64,000 bases of DNA from positions 1-64,000 of the forward strand of contig NZ_NPBD01000014.1 in assembly GCF_002272745.1 (NCBI RefSeq), read 5' to 3'. Source of the DNA: Terribacillus saccharophilus. Lineage in GTDB: Bacteria; Bacillota; Bacilli; Bacillales; Amphibacillaceae. Under the pieces are notes generated by a model. The model did no database searches. It was not told the DNA's origin and was given only the letters and a program-made list of their open reading frames with translations. Both the position numbers and the translations under genes were made by a program. Within the stretch, counting starts at the first letter, position 1, and the number at the start of each line of letters is the position of its first letter. Positions 35,765 through 44,584 of the stretch are shown piece after piece.

Positions 35765-37129
35765 ATGACAAAACAAATTATTCTGCAAGCATTTGATATG
35801 ACAGCCGCCAACCATAACGCCCATGGCTTATGGAAGCATCCGGAGAACAGAAGACATCGGGAATATAAGTCGCTGGATTACTGGATCGAGCTTGCGCACC
35901 TTTTAGAAAAAGGAAAGTTTGATGCGGTGTTCTTTGCTGATGTGCTTGGTGTTTATGACGTATATGGTGGGGATGAAAAGGCTGCTTTGCGTGACGGAGT
36001 GCAAGTACCGCTTAATGATCCATCCTTCGCTATCCCAGCCATGGCAGCGGTGACGAAGCATTTGTCCTTCGCTGTCACAGTCAGTACATCTTATGAACAG
36101 CCATTTCATAATGCTCGTAAATTTTCGACGCTTGATCACCTGACAAATGGGCGTGTTGCTTGGAATATCGTTACATCCTATTTACCGAATGCTGCCCAGA
36201 ATTTTGGGCTGGAGAAGATGGTCAAGCATGATGAGCGTTACAGAATAGCTGATGAATTCCTGGAGGTTTCTTATAAGCTGCTAGAGGATAGCTGGGAAGA
36301 AGATGCTGTTATCTCAGATCCGGAAACAGGGGTTCTAGTGGATCCGGAAAAGGTTCACCGCATAAAACATAAGGGTACATATTTCTCAGTAGAAGGGCCG
36401 CATGTGAGTGAGCCATCTCCGCAGCGTACACCTGTGCTTTACCAAGCAGGTACTTCGGAAAAAGGCAGGGATTTTGCAGCAAGACATGCTGAATGTGTTT
36501 TTGTCGGCGGACCTACACCAGAAAAAATCAACTACTACATCGAGGATATTAAAGCGAGGGCGGAGGCGTATGGCAGAAGCCGCGAAGAAATTAAGGCGTT
36601 TACTTTCCTGTATGTCGTCGTGGCTGAAACAGAGGAGAAAGCTCTCGCAAAATATAATGAAATCAAGCATTACTGGAGCGCAGATGCTGCCAAGGCCCAA
36701 TATGGCGGCTCTACTGGTTATAATTTGGCTTCTTATGAAAATGAAGAAGAGCTGTTCACGTACAAGCACACAGAACAAGGTCAATCGAGAGCTGCTTATC
36801 TGACAAAGGATGCTGCCAAGCCATTTACAGTCAAAGAGATACAGGAAAAATTCAGCCAACCTGCTGAAATGGATATCATTACCGGCAGTCCTGAGCAAGT
36901 TGCGGACAAAATTGAGGATTTCTTTGTGCGAAGCGGAGTAGATGGCTTCAATCTGACACATTACATTACACCAAAAGATCTGCATGACTTTGTGGAATTT
37001 GTTGTACCTATCTTGCAGGAGCGAGGATTATATAAAAAGGATTATGCAGAAGGAACGTTCAGGGAGAAATTATACGGGCACCCGCATCTAGCTGCGGCAC
37101 ACCCGGCAAAACAAGGAAAGAGGAGCTGA
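35765..37129 (+). CDS. FMN-dependent monooxygenase, NtaA/SnaA/DszA type
   Basis: 454 residues of the bacterial luciferase-like fold. Landmarks: LDYWIELAHLLEKGKFDAVFFADVLGVYD, FAVTVSTSYEQPFHNARKFSTLDHLTNGR and WNIVTSYLPNAAQNFG. Relatives include nitrilotriacetate monooxygenase and B. subtilis YxeK/YtnJ, which use reduced FMN to open sulfur- or nitrogen-containing substrates. The upstream SAM riboswitch indicates a role in gaining sulfur, probably from an organosulfur compound. No transporter or flavin reductase lies next to it, so partners must be elsewhere. Confidence 0.85.
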   Translation: MTKQIILQAFDMTAANHNAHGLWKHPENRRHREYKSLDYWIELAHLLEKGKFDAVFFADVLGVYDVYGGDEKAALRDGVQVPLNDPSFAIPAMAAVTKHLSFAVTVSTSYEQPFHNARKFSTLDHLTNGRVAWNIVTSYLPNAAQNFGLEKMVKHDERYRIADEFLEVSYKLLEDSWEEDAVISDPETGVLVDPEKVHRIKHKGTYFSVEGPHVSEPSPQRTPVLYQAGTSEKGRDFAARHAECVFVGGPTPEKINYYIEDIKARAEAYGRSREEIKAFTFLYVVVAETEEKALAKYNEIKHYWSADAAKAQYGGSTGYNLASYENEEELFTYKHTEQGQSRAAYLTKDAAKPFTVKEIQEKFSQPAEMDIITGSPEQVADKIEDFFVRSGVDGFNLTHYITPKDLHDFVEFVVPILQERGLYKKDYAEGTFREKLYGHPHLAAAHPAKQGKRS

Positions 37130-37145
37130 GCGTCAGCTCCTCTTT
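37117..37145. terminator. Bidirectional terminator
   Basis: Thirteen-pair stem AAAGAGGAGCTGA / TCAGCTCCTCTTT; the TGA stop of the monooxygenase lies in the first arm. Confidence 0.85.
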
Positions 37146-37146
37146 T

Positions 37147-38172
37147 CTATTCCAGATAAGTTAGAGTCCCCTTGCCATCTTTAAATGATGCAGTTGCTAG
37201 TGCACCATTAATCATTGTGAACTGCGGCGGCATATGCCCGATATCAGCATCAAAGATAATAGGCAGGCCAATTTCTTCTGCAAATTCATGTATCATCTGT
37301 ACGTCATCGTAATCCTCAGATGGCTCACTTCGAGAGGGCCTGCCGAATAGTAAACCACTTGCTCCTTCAAACCAGCCGTGCTCCTTCAGATGCCACAGGT
37401 TCCGATAGGTTTCCGCGGTACACCAATCCAACCATTCCAAGTAGACGATTGTGTCCTCTTCAAAAGATTCTCGCCACTTTTTAATTGGGGCATACTTCGT
37501 TCCGGCTATGGTCGTCAATGTATTCAGACAGCCGCCAATTAAGCGACCAGTAAAGGATACAGCTTCACTTGTCGTGGATTTCCATTCCGTATTGCTGTCC
37601 AAATCGAAGCCCACAGGATTTTCTAGTTCAAAAAGCGCGTCCCATGAAGATTGATACATAGGGGAGGAGTGCTGAACAACGTGATTGCGGGATGGTGCTG
37701 ATAATATTTTATGCCATTGCTTTGTCGTTTCATCGAGTGCTTCTATATTCAAATCAAAGAAATTAGTCGCATGGGCAGATGCAATATTCGTCTGGAGTGT
37801 ATAGCTGCATAGAAGTGTGCTTGAGTCAGAATAACCAATCAGCCATGTTGGCTTGCTCTTGGATATCTTGTCCCAATCCAGCTTAGGCAATACTTGTACA
37901 AGCAGTTCTCCGCCCCATGGCGGCATGATGGCATCAATTGCAGGATCAGTCAGATAAGCCATCAGCTCGTTTGCTCTAGTTTCAGCGGAGCTGCTTCTAG
38001 CTGCTTGCTGTGTCCAGACGGTTTCTCCGATGATTACGTGTGCACAGAGCATTTCCAGCTGACTTTTAGCTTTATGTATTTTGTAATGCAAAGGAGCAGG
38101 AACTCCGCTGGATGGAGCAGTAATTGCGAAGGTGGAGTTAAGAGTTAAGGCGCTTGGATAAATGGTCGACAC
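37147..38172 (-). CDS. S66-family LD-carboxypeptidase/MccF-like peptidase
   Basis: 341 residues from a GTG at 38172 (AAGGAAAGGG upstream). Fold landmarks: FAITAPSSGV, IMPPWGGELL, WLIGYSDSSTLL (nucleophilic Ser) and DIGHMPPQ (catalytic His). S66 enzymes either cut LD-peptide bonds in recycled murein or detoxify microcin C-like compounds. The longer N-terminus and insertions favour the MccF-like branch, but this is not certain. It converges with the monooxygenase gene and is divergent from the phosphatase operon. Confidence 0.82.
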   Translation of the reverse strand: MSTIYPSALTLNSTFAITAPSSGVPAPLHYKIHKAKSQLEMLCAHVIIGETVWTQQAARSSSAETRANELMAYLTDPAIDAIMPPWGGELLVQVLPKLDWDKISKSKPTWLIGYSDSSTLLCSYTLQTNIASAHATNFFDLNIEALDETTKQWHKILSAPSRNHVVQHSSPMYQSSWDALFELENPVGFDLDSNTEWKSTTSEAVSFTGRLIGGCLNTLTTIAGTKYAPIKKWRESFEEDTIVYLEWLDWCTAETYRNLWHLKEHGWFEGASGLLFGRPSRSEPSEDYDDVQMIHEFAEEIGLPIIFDADIGHMPPQFTMINGALATASFKDGKGTLTYLE

Positions 38173-38296
38173 TACTATCACCCTTTCCTTTTCCATATTA
38201 TAGCATGGACACTGTCGTTTGAACCGCTGTTCTATGGGGAATGGAATACCAGACATTCGCACATTTTCACATTTATAAAACGAGGGAGTTGAGTGA

Positions 38297-38776
38297 ATGA
38301 TAAATGTGTTGTTTATTTCTTTGGGCAATATCTGCCGCTCGCCGATGGCTGAGGCGATTTTCCGCAAACGGATAGAGGAAGCAGGTCTATCTGGACTTGT
38401 TACCGTTGACTCAGCTGGTATCGGTCACTGGCATGAAGGAAAGGAAATGCATCCTTCTGCTCGTGAGCTTCTCGGACAAAAGGGCATTTCAATAATTAAC
38501 CATCAGGCAAAGCAAATCCAGGCAGAGCACTTGGAAGCATACGATTACATCATTGTGATGGATCAGCTTAATTTGCAGGATATATCTGCTATAGCCCCTG
38601 CTCATACGTCGCGTTATCAGCTTTTCTCAGATCTTATTTCAGAGCGTGCTGGAGAGGATATCGAGGATCCGTTCTTTACTGATAATTTTGAAGCTGTGCA
38701 TGAGATGCTCGAGGCTGGGTGTGTGGAATTGTGCGAGACAATAAAACAACAGACACAATGGAAGGAGCCGGTTTGA
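38297..38776 (+). CDS. yfkJ: Low-molecular-weight protein tyrosine phosphatase homologue with Cys-to-Ser active site (YfkJ-like)
   Basis: 159 residues. The family P-loop C-L-G-N-I-C-R-S-P is present as S-L-G-N-I-C-R-S-P (residues 8-16). The nucleophilic first Cys is Ser (codon TCT, 38318-38320), while Arg14 and Ser15 remain. The general acid Asp is present (EDPFFTDNF). Normal enzymes form a phospho-Cys intermediate when removing phosphate from Tyr or Arg; this copy is probably inactive or a binding protein. It begins an operon in the same order as B. subtilis yfkJ-yfkI-yfkH. Confidence 0.85.
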   Translation: MINVLFISLGNICRSPMAEAIFRKRIEEAGLSGLVTVDSAGIGHWHEGKEMHPSARELLGQKGISIINHQAKQIQAEHLEAYDYIIVMDQLNLQDISAIAPAHTSRYQLFSDLISERAGEDIEDPFFTDNFEAVHEMLEAGCVELCETIKQQTQWKEPV

Positions 38777-39123
38777 TGAAAAGTAAATTCACGTTAGGTT
38801 TAACGATTGGTGCTACAGTCGGCGGCTTGATTTCTTTATGTGATGCACAGACTAGGGAGCATGTACGCGGCAACTTGATGCGTGCAGGTTCTGAAGCAGT
38901 GTTCTACCTTCGCAATCCAGGTGTTTTCGTGAATGATGTTAAAACATCCTACGCTCGAGTTGCGACCAGTGTATCCACTTCAGCTGATAAAGGCTTGAGA
39001 GGGCTGGAGGAAGTCCAGCACGCACTGCAGAAGGTGAGTAAGCTCGACGATCAGATCGAACTGCCGGCCGGACAGCGTCCGAAACAATTGGCAAGCGGTG
39101 GTAATACAGTAGCAGCCAGATAA
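38776..39123 (+). CDS. YtxH-like small stress/envelope protein (YfkI position)
   Basis: 115 residues. The ATG overlaps the phosphatase TGA (ATGA), so translation is coupled. A Gly-rich hydrophobic start (LGLTIGATVGGLISLCDAQT) resembles YtxH-type proteins, followed by an amphipathic helical region (VFVNDVKTSYARVATSVSTSADKGL). By gene order it corresponds to B. subtilis YfkI. Function unknown. Confidence 0.72.
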   Translation: MKSKFTLGLTIGATVGGLISLCDAQTREHVRGNLMRAGSEAVFYLRNPGVFVNDVKTSYARVATSVSTSADKGLRGLEEVQHALQKVSKLDDQIELPAGQRPKQLASGGNTVAAR

Positions 39124-39160
39124 AGAAAAGGCGGCTTTAGAGAGAGAAGGAGGAGAAACC

Positions 39161-39982
39161 ATGGGGAGCTTTTTAAAACAGCTTGGGCAGCGAATCGGTA
39201 ATGATGAAGTGACTGGTTTGTCTGCCCAGCTGGCTTATTTTTTATTGCTATCACTATTTCCATTTATCATTTTTCTTGTATCCTTGATCGCATTCTTACC
39301 GGTCAGCCAACAAGATATCATGAATACATTATCAACATTCGCACCTGAATCGACCATGGATTTGCTGGAAGAAAATATAACGGGTCTAGTCAATGAGCGG
39401 AACGGCGGTCTATTGTCCATTGGTATCTTAGCAACACTCTGGTCTGCATCAAATGGTGTCAATGCCATCATCCGTGCTTTGAATAAGGCATATGACGTCA
39501 ATGAAGATAGATCCTTCATCGTAGCCAGAGGAGTAGCTGTGATACTGACAATCGCTATGGTACTCGTCATCGCGGTAGCATTCTTGCTGCCGATCTTCGG
39601 TAAATCGATCGGTATTTATATCTTTTCCTTTTTAGGACTGGATGAAGGTTTCCTGACAGTATGGAGTGCTTTGCGCTGGGTGATTTCTTTTGTAATATTC
39701 TTTATCGTACTACTTGCATTGTATGTACTGGCGCCAAGTAAGAAAATCTCAATCAAAGAATCGATGGTCGGTGCAGCCTTTGCGGCGATTGGCTGGATGA
39801 TTGCTTCCCTGTTATTCTCCTTTTATGTTGATAACTTTGGCAATTATTCCGCGACATATGGATCTCTTGGGGCAGTCATTGTCCTTATGATCTGGTTCTA
39901 TCTTTCTGGCATCATCATCATCACTGGCGGTGAGATTAATGCCATGCTGGATGAGCGGAAGAAAGCAAAAACGGCTTCCTAA
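39161..39982 (+). CDS. YihY/BrkB-family membrane protein (YfkH-like)
   Basis: 273 residues with about six membrane helices. Typical YihY text: LSAQLAYFLLLSLFPFIIFLVSL, WSASNGVNAIIRALNKAYDV, GSLGAVIVLMIWFYLSGIIIITGGEINA. Once annotated as ribonuclease BN, the family is now regarded as membrane proteins of unknown transport role. Third gene of the yfkJ-I-H operon, with AAGGAGGAG before the ATG. Confidence 0.85.
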   Translation: MGSFLKQLGQRIGNDEVTGLSAQLAYFLLLSLFPFIIFLVSLIAFLPVSQQDIMNTLSTFAPESTMDLLEENITGLVNERNGGLLSIGILATLWSASNGVNAIIRALNKAYDVNEDRSFIVARGVAVILTIAMVLVIAVAFLLPIFGKSIGIYIFSFLGLDEGFLTVWSALRWVISFVIFFIVLLALYVLAPSKKISIKESMVGAAFAAIGWMIASLLFSFYVDNFGNYSATYGSLGAVIVLMIWFYLSGIIIITGGEINAMLDERKKAKTAS

Positions 39983-39999
39983 TAAGGGGAGCCGTTTTT
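39967..39999. terminator. Bidirectional terminator
   Basis: Stem AAAAACGGCT / AGCCGTTTTT between the yfkH-like gene and the converging ATPase gene. Confidence 0.85.
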
Positions 40000-40000
40000 T

Positions 40001-41836
40001 TTATCTTAAAAGTCTGAGTCCATTCAATATGACAAGGATTGTACTGCCTTCGTGCCCGACCACGCCGAGTGGTAAACCGAGATATTGACTGATATTAGCC
40101 AGTATGAGCAATAAAATGACGGAGACGGAGAAGATGATATTTTGTTTGATAATCCTCCGCATGCGTTTTGAAAGCTTGATGGCATCGGCTAGTTTACCTA
40201 AATCATTTTTAATTAGGACCATATCAGCTGTCTCCAGTGCAGCGTCGGTTCCATTGCCCATGGCAATTCCAACTTGAGCAGTAGCAAGGGCAGGGGCATC
40301 ATTGATCCCATCGCCAACCATGGCTATCGTTCCGTAGCGATTTTCCAGCTCTTTGATTTCTGCAACCTTTTCATCAGGCAGGCAGTTGGCGCGATACATT
40401 GTCATACCTGCTTCTTTGGCAATGGCTTTTGCAGTCTGGTCGTTATCACCTGTAAGCATGATAGTGGAAATGCCGAGCTTGGATAAGGAACGGATAGCTG
40501 CTTTTGCCTCCGGTCTTATCGTATCCTGCAGAGCAAATACACCAGCTAATCCGTGTTCGTTCTCGATATAAACAAGGGATTTACCGGCAGCGGCCAATTC
40601 ATTAGCTTGATCGGTTAATTCTTGGTCAACTGGATTCTGCATATAAGAAATTTTTCCGATCCGCCATTTCTGTCCCTGCCATATCCCATGCATTCCTTGC
40701 CCAGCAGTATCAGTTACTTGCTCCGCTTGCTTGATACTATCAGCATTTGCATAAGCTGCAACAGCTTTGGCTAAAGGATGTGAGGACTGAGATTGTATAG
40801 CATAAGCTGCTTTCAGCACAAGGGATGCTTCAGCAGTTTTGCTGACAAGGAAATCTGTTACAGATGGCTTCCCAACTGTTAAACTGCCTGTTTTATCGAA
40901 TGCTACAGCTTTTACTTGTCCGAGTGTTTCCAGATGCGAACCACCTTTGACTAAAATCCCGTTTCTTGCTCCTTTCGAGATAGCTGATAAGGTCGCTGGC
41001 ATGACAGATGCTACCAGTGCGCATGGAGACGCGACGACAAGTAGGATCATGGCACGGTAAAAGGACTCGGTAAATGACCAATTTGTTATAAATGGAGGTA
41101 CGAGGATGACGAGCAGAACTAGCAGCAGAACAGTTTTGACATAGGGACCTTCGAATCGATCTATAAAATGCTGTGCGGGTGATTTTTGTTCCTGAGCCGT
41201 TTGCACCATCTTTATGATTCGTTGGAACAATGTTTCATCTGAGGGCTTTGTGACACGTATTTCCAATACTGCACTGCTATTAACGGTGCTGGCGAAAACT
41301 TCATGTCCTTCTGTTTTTGTTACTGGTATACCTTCTCCAGTAATGGCACTTTCGTCAATGCTCGTCGTTCCTTTTAAAATGATTCCATCAGCCGGAATAC
41401 GTTGCCCAGGCAACACGAGTATACAGTCGTCGACTTGAAGCTGATCGATAGAAATTCTCTCTTTCCCACCAGCGAATAATCTGGTCGCTTCATCTGGCTG
41501 AAGGGTTAGCAATGCACGTAATTCCTGACTGCTTCTATTCTCCGTATAAGTTTCTAAAGCACCAGAAAGTGCGAAAATGAAGATAAGCAAGGCACCTTCC
41601 AGCCAATGGCCGATAAAGCTTGCCCCTATAGCGGCGAAAATCATCAGCATCTCCACATTAAGCTTCCGTTCCGTAATGGTTTCTGTAATTCCTTCCTTCG
41701 CTTTAAAGAATCCTCCGATGAGATATGCTGCAGTATAAAGAAAAGGTGCAGCTTCTGTTCCGTCTAAAGTGAAATAGGTGATGAGAATAAGGGCACCACT
41801 AACTAATGCAGCAATCAGTTCTAAATGTTTTTTCAT
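40001..41836 (-). CDS. pfeT: P1B-4 metal-efflux ATPase (PfeT/ZosA-like)
   Basis: 611 residues. P-type ATPase features: TGE (actuator), DKTGSLTVGKP (phosphorylated Asp about 314; note DKTGS rather than DKTGT), MLTGDN and VGDGINDAP. The metal-path motif is SPC (ASPCALVAS, about 271), and the last helix has HEGST, both marks of the P1B-4 class, which exports Fe2+ (or Co2+/Zn2+). There is no N-terminal metal-binding domain, normal for this class. A perfect PerR box precedes it, as with B. subtilis pfeT, supporting Fe2+ efflux under peroxide or iron stress. Confidence 0.88.
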   Translation of the reverse strand: MKKHLELIAALVSGALILITYFTLDGTEAAPFLYTAAYLIGGFFKAKEGITETITERKLNVEMLMIFAAIGASFIGHWLEGALLIFIFALSGALETYTENRSSQELRALLTLQPDEATRLFAGGKERISIDQLQVDDCILVLPGQRIPADGIILKGTTSIDESAITGEGIPVTKTEGHEVFASTVNSSAVLEIRVTKPSDETLFQRIIKMVQTAQEQKSPAQHFIDRFEGPYVKTVLLLVLLVILVPPFITNWSFTESFYRAMILLVVASPCALVASVMPATLSAISKGARNGILVKGGSHLETLGQVKAVAFDKTGSLTVGKPSVTDFLVSKTAEASLVLKAAYAIQSQSSHPLAKAVAAYANADSIKQAEQVTDTAGQGMHGIWQGQKWRIGKISYMQNPVDQELTDQANELAAAGKSLVYIENEHGLAGVFALQDTIRPEAKAAIRSLSKLGISTIMLTGDNDQTAKAIAKEAGMTMYRANCLPDEKVAEIKELENRYGTIAMVGDGINDAPALATAQVGIAMGNGTDAALETADMVLIKNDLGKLADAIKLSKRMRRIIKQNIIFSVSVILLLILANISQYLGLPLGVVGHEGSTILVILNGLRLLR

Positions 41837-41874
41837 ATGTTTATACCCTCCCTATAAATATATATGTAGCTTGT

Positions 41875-41889
41875 TTATAATTATTATAA
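41875..41889. promoter_or_regulatory. PerR box
   Basis: TTATAATTATTATAA equals the PerR 7-1-7 consensus (TTATAATNATTATAA) at every base. It lies 39 bases before the ATPase start and in the leader facing the ABC operon, so either or both could be controlled. Confidence 0.82.
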
Positions 41890-42077
41890 TTTAATAGTAA
41901 TTTTACTATATTCTATAGCTAGATTAAAATCAATATAAAAAAGAAATAAATTTTATATAGATATATAACAGTTTGAAATTAAAAGTGAAACAGTTCAGAA
42001 AAATATTGAAATAGTGGAGATTACCTGTTATCTTTTAGGATATATGAAAATAAAACAAGGGGAGAGTGTGTGAATTC

Positions 42078-42959
42078 GTGGGGAAAAGATTAGGTATTAT
42101 ATGTAGCTTATTTGTAATTGTGCTTCTTCTGGGAGCTTGTGGAACTAATGGTGACAGCAACTCTGAAAGCGCTGGCAATGATAAGACGTGGGAAAAGATT
42201 CAGGAGTCAGGTAAACTCGTAGTTGGTACATCTGGTACATTATTTGCAGCTTCTTATTATCCTGATGGTTCTGATGAGCTTTCGGGATATGACGTGGAAG
42301 TAATTAGGGAAATTGCTAAGCGTCTGGATTTGGAAGTGGAATTTAAGACTTCCGACTTCAATAACATGCTTGCTTCTGTACAAAACGGCAGAATTGATGT
42401 AGCAGCAAATGATATTGAGATTACCGATGAAAGAAAAGAGCAATTCGCTTTCTCAGAGCCGTATAAGTATTCCTATACATCCATGATCGTACGGAAAGAT
42501 GATTTGTCTGGTATTCACAGCTTGACGGATTTAAAAGGAAAACGTGCTGGAGGAGAAGCTTCAACAAATCACAGTAAGATTGCAGAGCAGCTTGGTGCAG
42601 AGGTTGTGACATATAGCAATGCAACAAATGATGTGTACTTACGTGATGTGGATAACGGACGGACAGACCTAATCATTAATGACTTTTATTTGCAGTCTTT
42701 GGCATTGCAGGCTTTTCCTGATTTCAACATCATGATTCACCCTGATTTCAAATTTGACCAAATAGAACAAGGTGCGATTCTTTCTAAGGATGCTCCAGAG
42801 CTTAAAAAACAAATGGACAAGGCTCTTAACGAAATGCGGGAAGATGGTACATTGTCTAAGTTATCAGAGGAATTCTATGGCGGAGCGGATGTTTCACAGA
42901 AGCCAGAGGAAGAATTGCCAACAGTAGATGAATTGCTGGAACAAGAAGCTAATAAGTGA
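42078..42959 (+). CDS. Amino-acid ABC transporter substrate-binding lipoprotein, copy 1
   Basis: 293 residues from a GTG at 42078. A lipobox LLGAC anchors the protein to the outer membrane face after cleavage. The mature part is a type II periplasmic-binding-protein fold of the polar amino-acid (SBP_bac_3) family: YDVEVIREIAKRLDLEVEFKTSDFNNMLASVQNGRIDVAAND. It shares about two-thirds of its residues with the next gene. The upstream region faces the PerR box. Confidence 0.87.
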   Translation: MGKRLGIICSLFVIVLLLGACGTNGDSNSESAGNDKTWEKIQESGKLVVGTSGTLFAASYYPDGSDELSGYDVEVIREIAKRLDLEVEFKTSDFNNMLASVQNGRIDVAANDIEITDERKEQFAFSEPYKYSYTSMIVRKDDLSGIHSLTDLKGKRAGGEASTNHSKIAEQLGAEVVTYSNATNDVYLRDVDNGRTDLIINDFYLQSLALQAFPDFNIMIHPDFKFDQIEQGAILSKDAPELKKQMDKALNEMREDGTLSKLSEEFYGGADVSQKPEEELPTVDELLEQEANK

Positions 42960-42982
42960 TTCGAAAAAGGAGAAACATTATA

Positions 42983-43867
42983 ATGAAGAAACGATTACTT
43001 GTATTTTGCAGCTTGCTGGCTGTCCTTGTTTTAAGTGCTTGCGGTTCTTCTGATAATGATAGTGCTGAGCAAGCATCGGAAGATAAAGTTTGGGAAGCTA
43101 TTCAAGACTCCGGGAAAATCACGGTTGGTACGTCTGGAACTTTGTATCCGGCAAGCTATTACCCGGAAGGTTCGAATGACATTACTGGATATGATGTAGA
43201 GGTAATTAAAGAAATCGCGAAACGTCTGGATTTGGATGTGGAATTCAAGACTTCTGATTTTAATAACATGCTTGCTTCGGTCCAAAACGGACGAGTTGAT
43301 CTTGCGGCCAATGATATTGGTGTGACGGATGAGCGGATGGAAAAATTCGCGTATAGTGAACCGTACAAGTATTCCTACACAACAATGATTGTTCGTAAAG
43401 ATGACCTTTCCGGCATCAATTCATTAGAGGACCTGAAAGGTAAAAAGGCTGGCGGTGAGGCAACAACTGGCTATAGTGAAATTGCTAAGGAATTAGGTGC
43501 TGATGTAGTTGCGTATGGTAATACAACAAATGATGTTTATTTACGTGATGTCGATAATGGACGTACAGATTTGATCATCAATGATTATTATCTTCAAACT
43601 CTGGCACTGCAAGCATTCTCGGACTTCAATATAACTATCCATCCTGATTTTAAATTTGATGAAACAGCCAACGCTGCCATCATGCCGAAGGATGCAACAG
43701 AATTAAAGAAACAAGTGGACAAGGTTCTGAGTGAAATGAAGGAAGACGGTACATTGACGAAGCTTTCAGAGGAATTCTTCGGTGGGGCGGACGTTTCAAA
43801 GCAGCCGGATGAGGATATTCCGACAATAGATGAAGTATTGGAACAGCAGCAGGAAGAAGAGAAATGA
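42983..43867 (+). CDS. Amino-acid ABC transporter substrate-binding lipoprotein, copy 2
   Basis: 294 residues, ATG at 42983 behind AAAAAGGAGAAAC. Lipobox LSAC near residue 20. Same SBP_bac_3 fold as the upstream gene, with nearly identical ligand-pocket segments (VGTSGTLYPASYYPEG, NGRVDLAANDIGVTDERMEKF). This is a tandem duplication; the acidic C-terminal tail (DEVLEQQQEEEK) differs. The stop overlaps the start of the permease gene. Confidence 0.87.
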   Translation: MKKRLLVFCSLLAVLVLSACGSSDNDSAEQASEDKVWEAIQDSGKITVGTSGTLYPASYYPEGSNDITGYDVEVIKEIAKRLDLDVEFKTSDFNNMLASVQNGRVDLAANDIGVTDERMEKFAYSEPYKYSYTTMIVRKDDLSGINSLEDLKGKKAGGEATTGYSEIAKELGADVVAYGNTTNDVYLRDVDNGRTDLIINDYYLQTLALQAFSDFNITIHPDFKFDETANAAIMPKDATELKKQVDKVLSEMKEDGTLTKLSEEFFGGADVSKQPDEDIPTIDEVLEQQQEEEK

Positions 43868-44553
43868 TACCATTTGAGCTGGTGGATATCGGCAAATTCT
43901 TTGATGCAGAATTAGCATGGAAGAACCTTCCGTTCATACTCGAAGGACTGCCAATGACGATAGCAGTTGCTTTCGCTGGTATGGCTATGGGACTGATCCT
44001 TGGTTTTTTCTTGGCGATCGGCCGCAGTTCCAGATTCTTTCTCCTTCGATGGCCTGCGCGGTTTTATATTTCCTTTATGCGCGGGACGCCGATATTGGTA
44101 TTTTTGTTCATTCTTTATCAAGGATTGCCTGTCGTACAAATCAGGCTGGATGCTTTCACCTGTGCTGTTCTCGCTTTCGGGTTGAATAGTGCTGCTTATA
44201 TTGCCGAGGTAAACAGAGGGGCGCTAAACAGTATTGCCTATGGTCAATGGGAGTCTTCCTATGCACTTGGTCTTAACTACTGGCAGACATTGACTCGGGT
44301 CATTGTCCCGCAAGCAGCACGAGTAGCGATGCCGCCGCTTACAAATGTATTCCTTGATTTGGTGAAAGCGACGAGTCTGGCAGCGGTAATTACGGTGCCA
44401 GAAATGTTCCAGAAGGCGCAGATTGTAGCTGGCCGTACCTTTGATTCCATGACAATGTACATTACGGTGGCGCTCGTGTATTGGCCGCTTTGTATCATCA
44501 TTTCTTATTTCCAGGAACGTTTGGAGAAGCGATTCTCCCGATATATCAATTAA
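43864..44553 (+). CDS. Amino-acid ABC transporter permease (HisM/YxeN type)
   Basis: 229 residues with about five membrane helices and the EAA loop ALGLNYWQTLTRVIVPQAARVAMPPL that contacts the ATPase. The start overlaps the preceding stop (ATGA). No ATP-binding subunit gene follows: a terminator and a converging MFS gene come next. The system must borrow an ATPase encoded elsewhere. Confidence 0.87.
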   Translation: MIPFELVDIGKFFDAELAWKNLPFILEGLPMTIAVAFAGMAMGLILGFFLAIGRSSRFFLLRWPARFYISFMRGTPILVFLFILYQGLPVVQIRLDAFTCAVLAFGLNSAAYIAEVNRGALNSIAYGQWESSYALGLNYWQTLTRVIVPQAARVAMPPLTNVFLDLVKATSLAAVITVPEMFQKAQIVAGRTFDSMTMYITVALVYWPLCIIISYFQERLEKRFSRYIN

Positions 44554-44584
44554 AAGGGATGTGCCCAGCGGGCGCATCCCTTTT
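44552..44584. terminator. Bidirectional terminator
   Basis: Stem AAAAGGGATGTGCCC / GGGCGCATCCCTTTT between converging genes. Confidence 0.85.

Noticed and set aside
36386..36985. 199-codon minus-strand frame
   Set aside because: Antisense shadow of the flavin monooxygenase; Cys/Phe-rich and without a start site.
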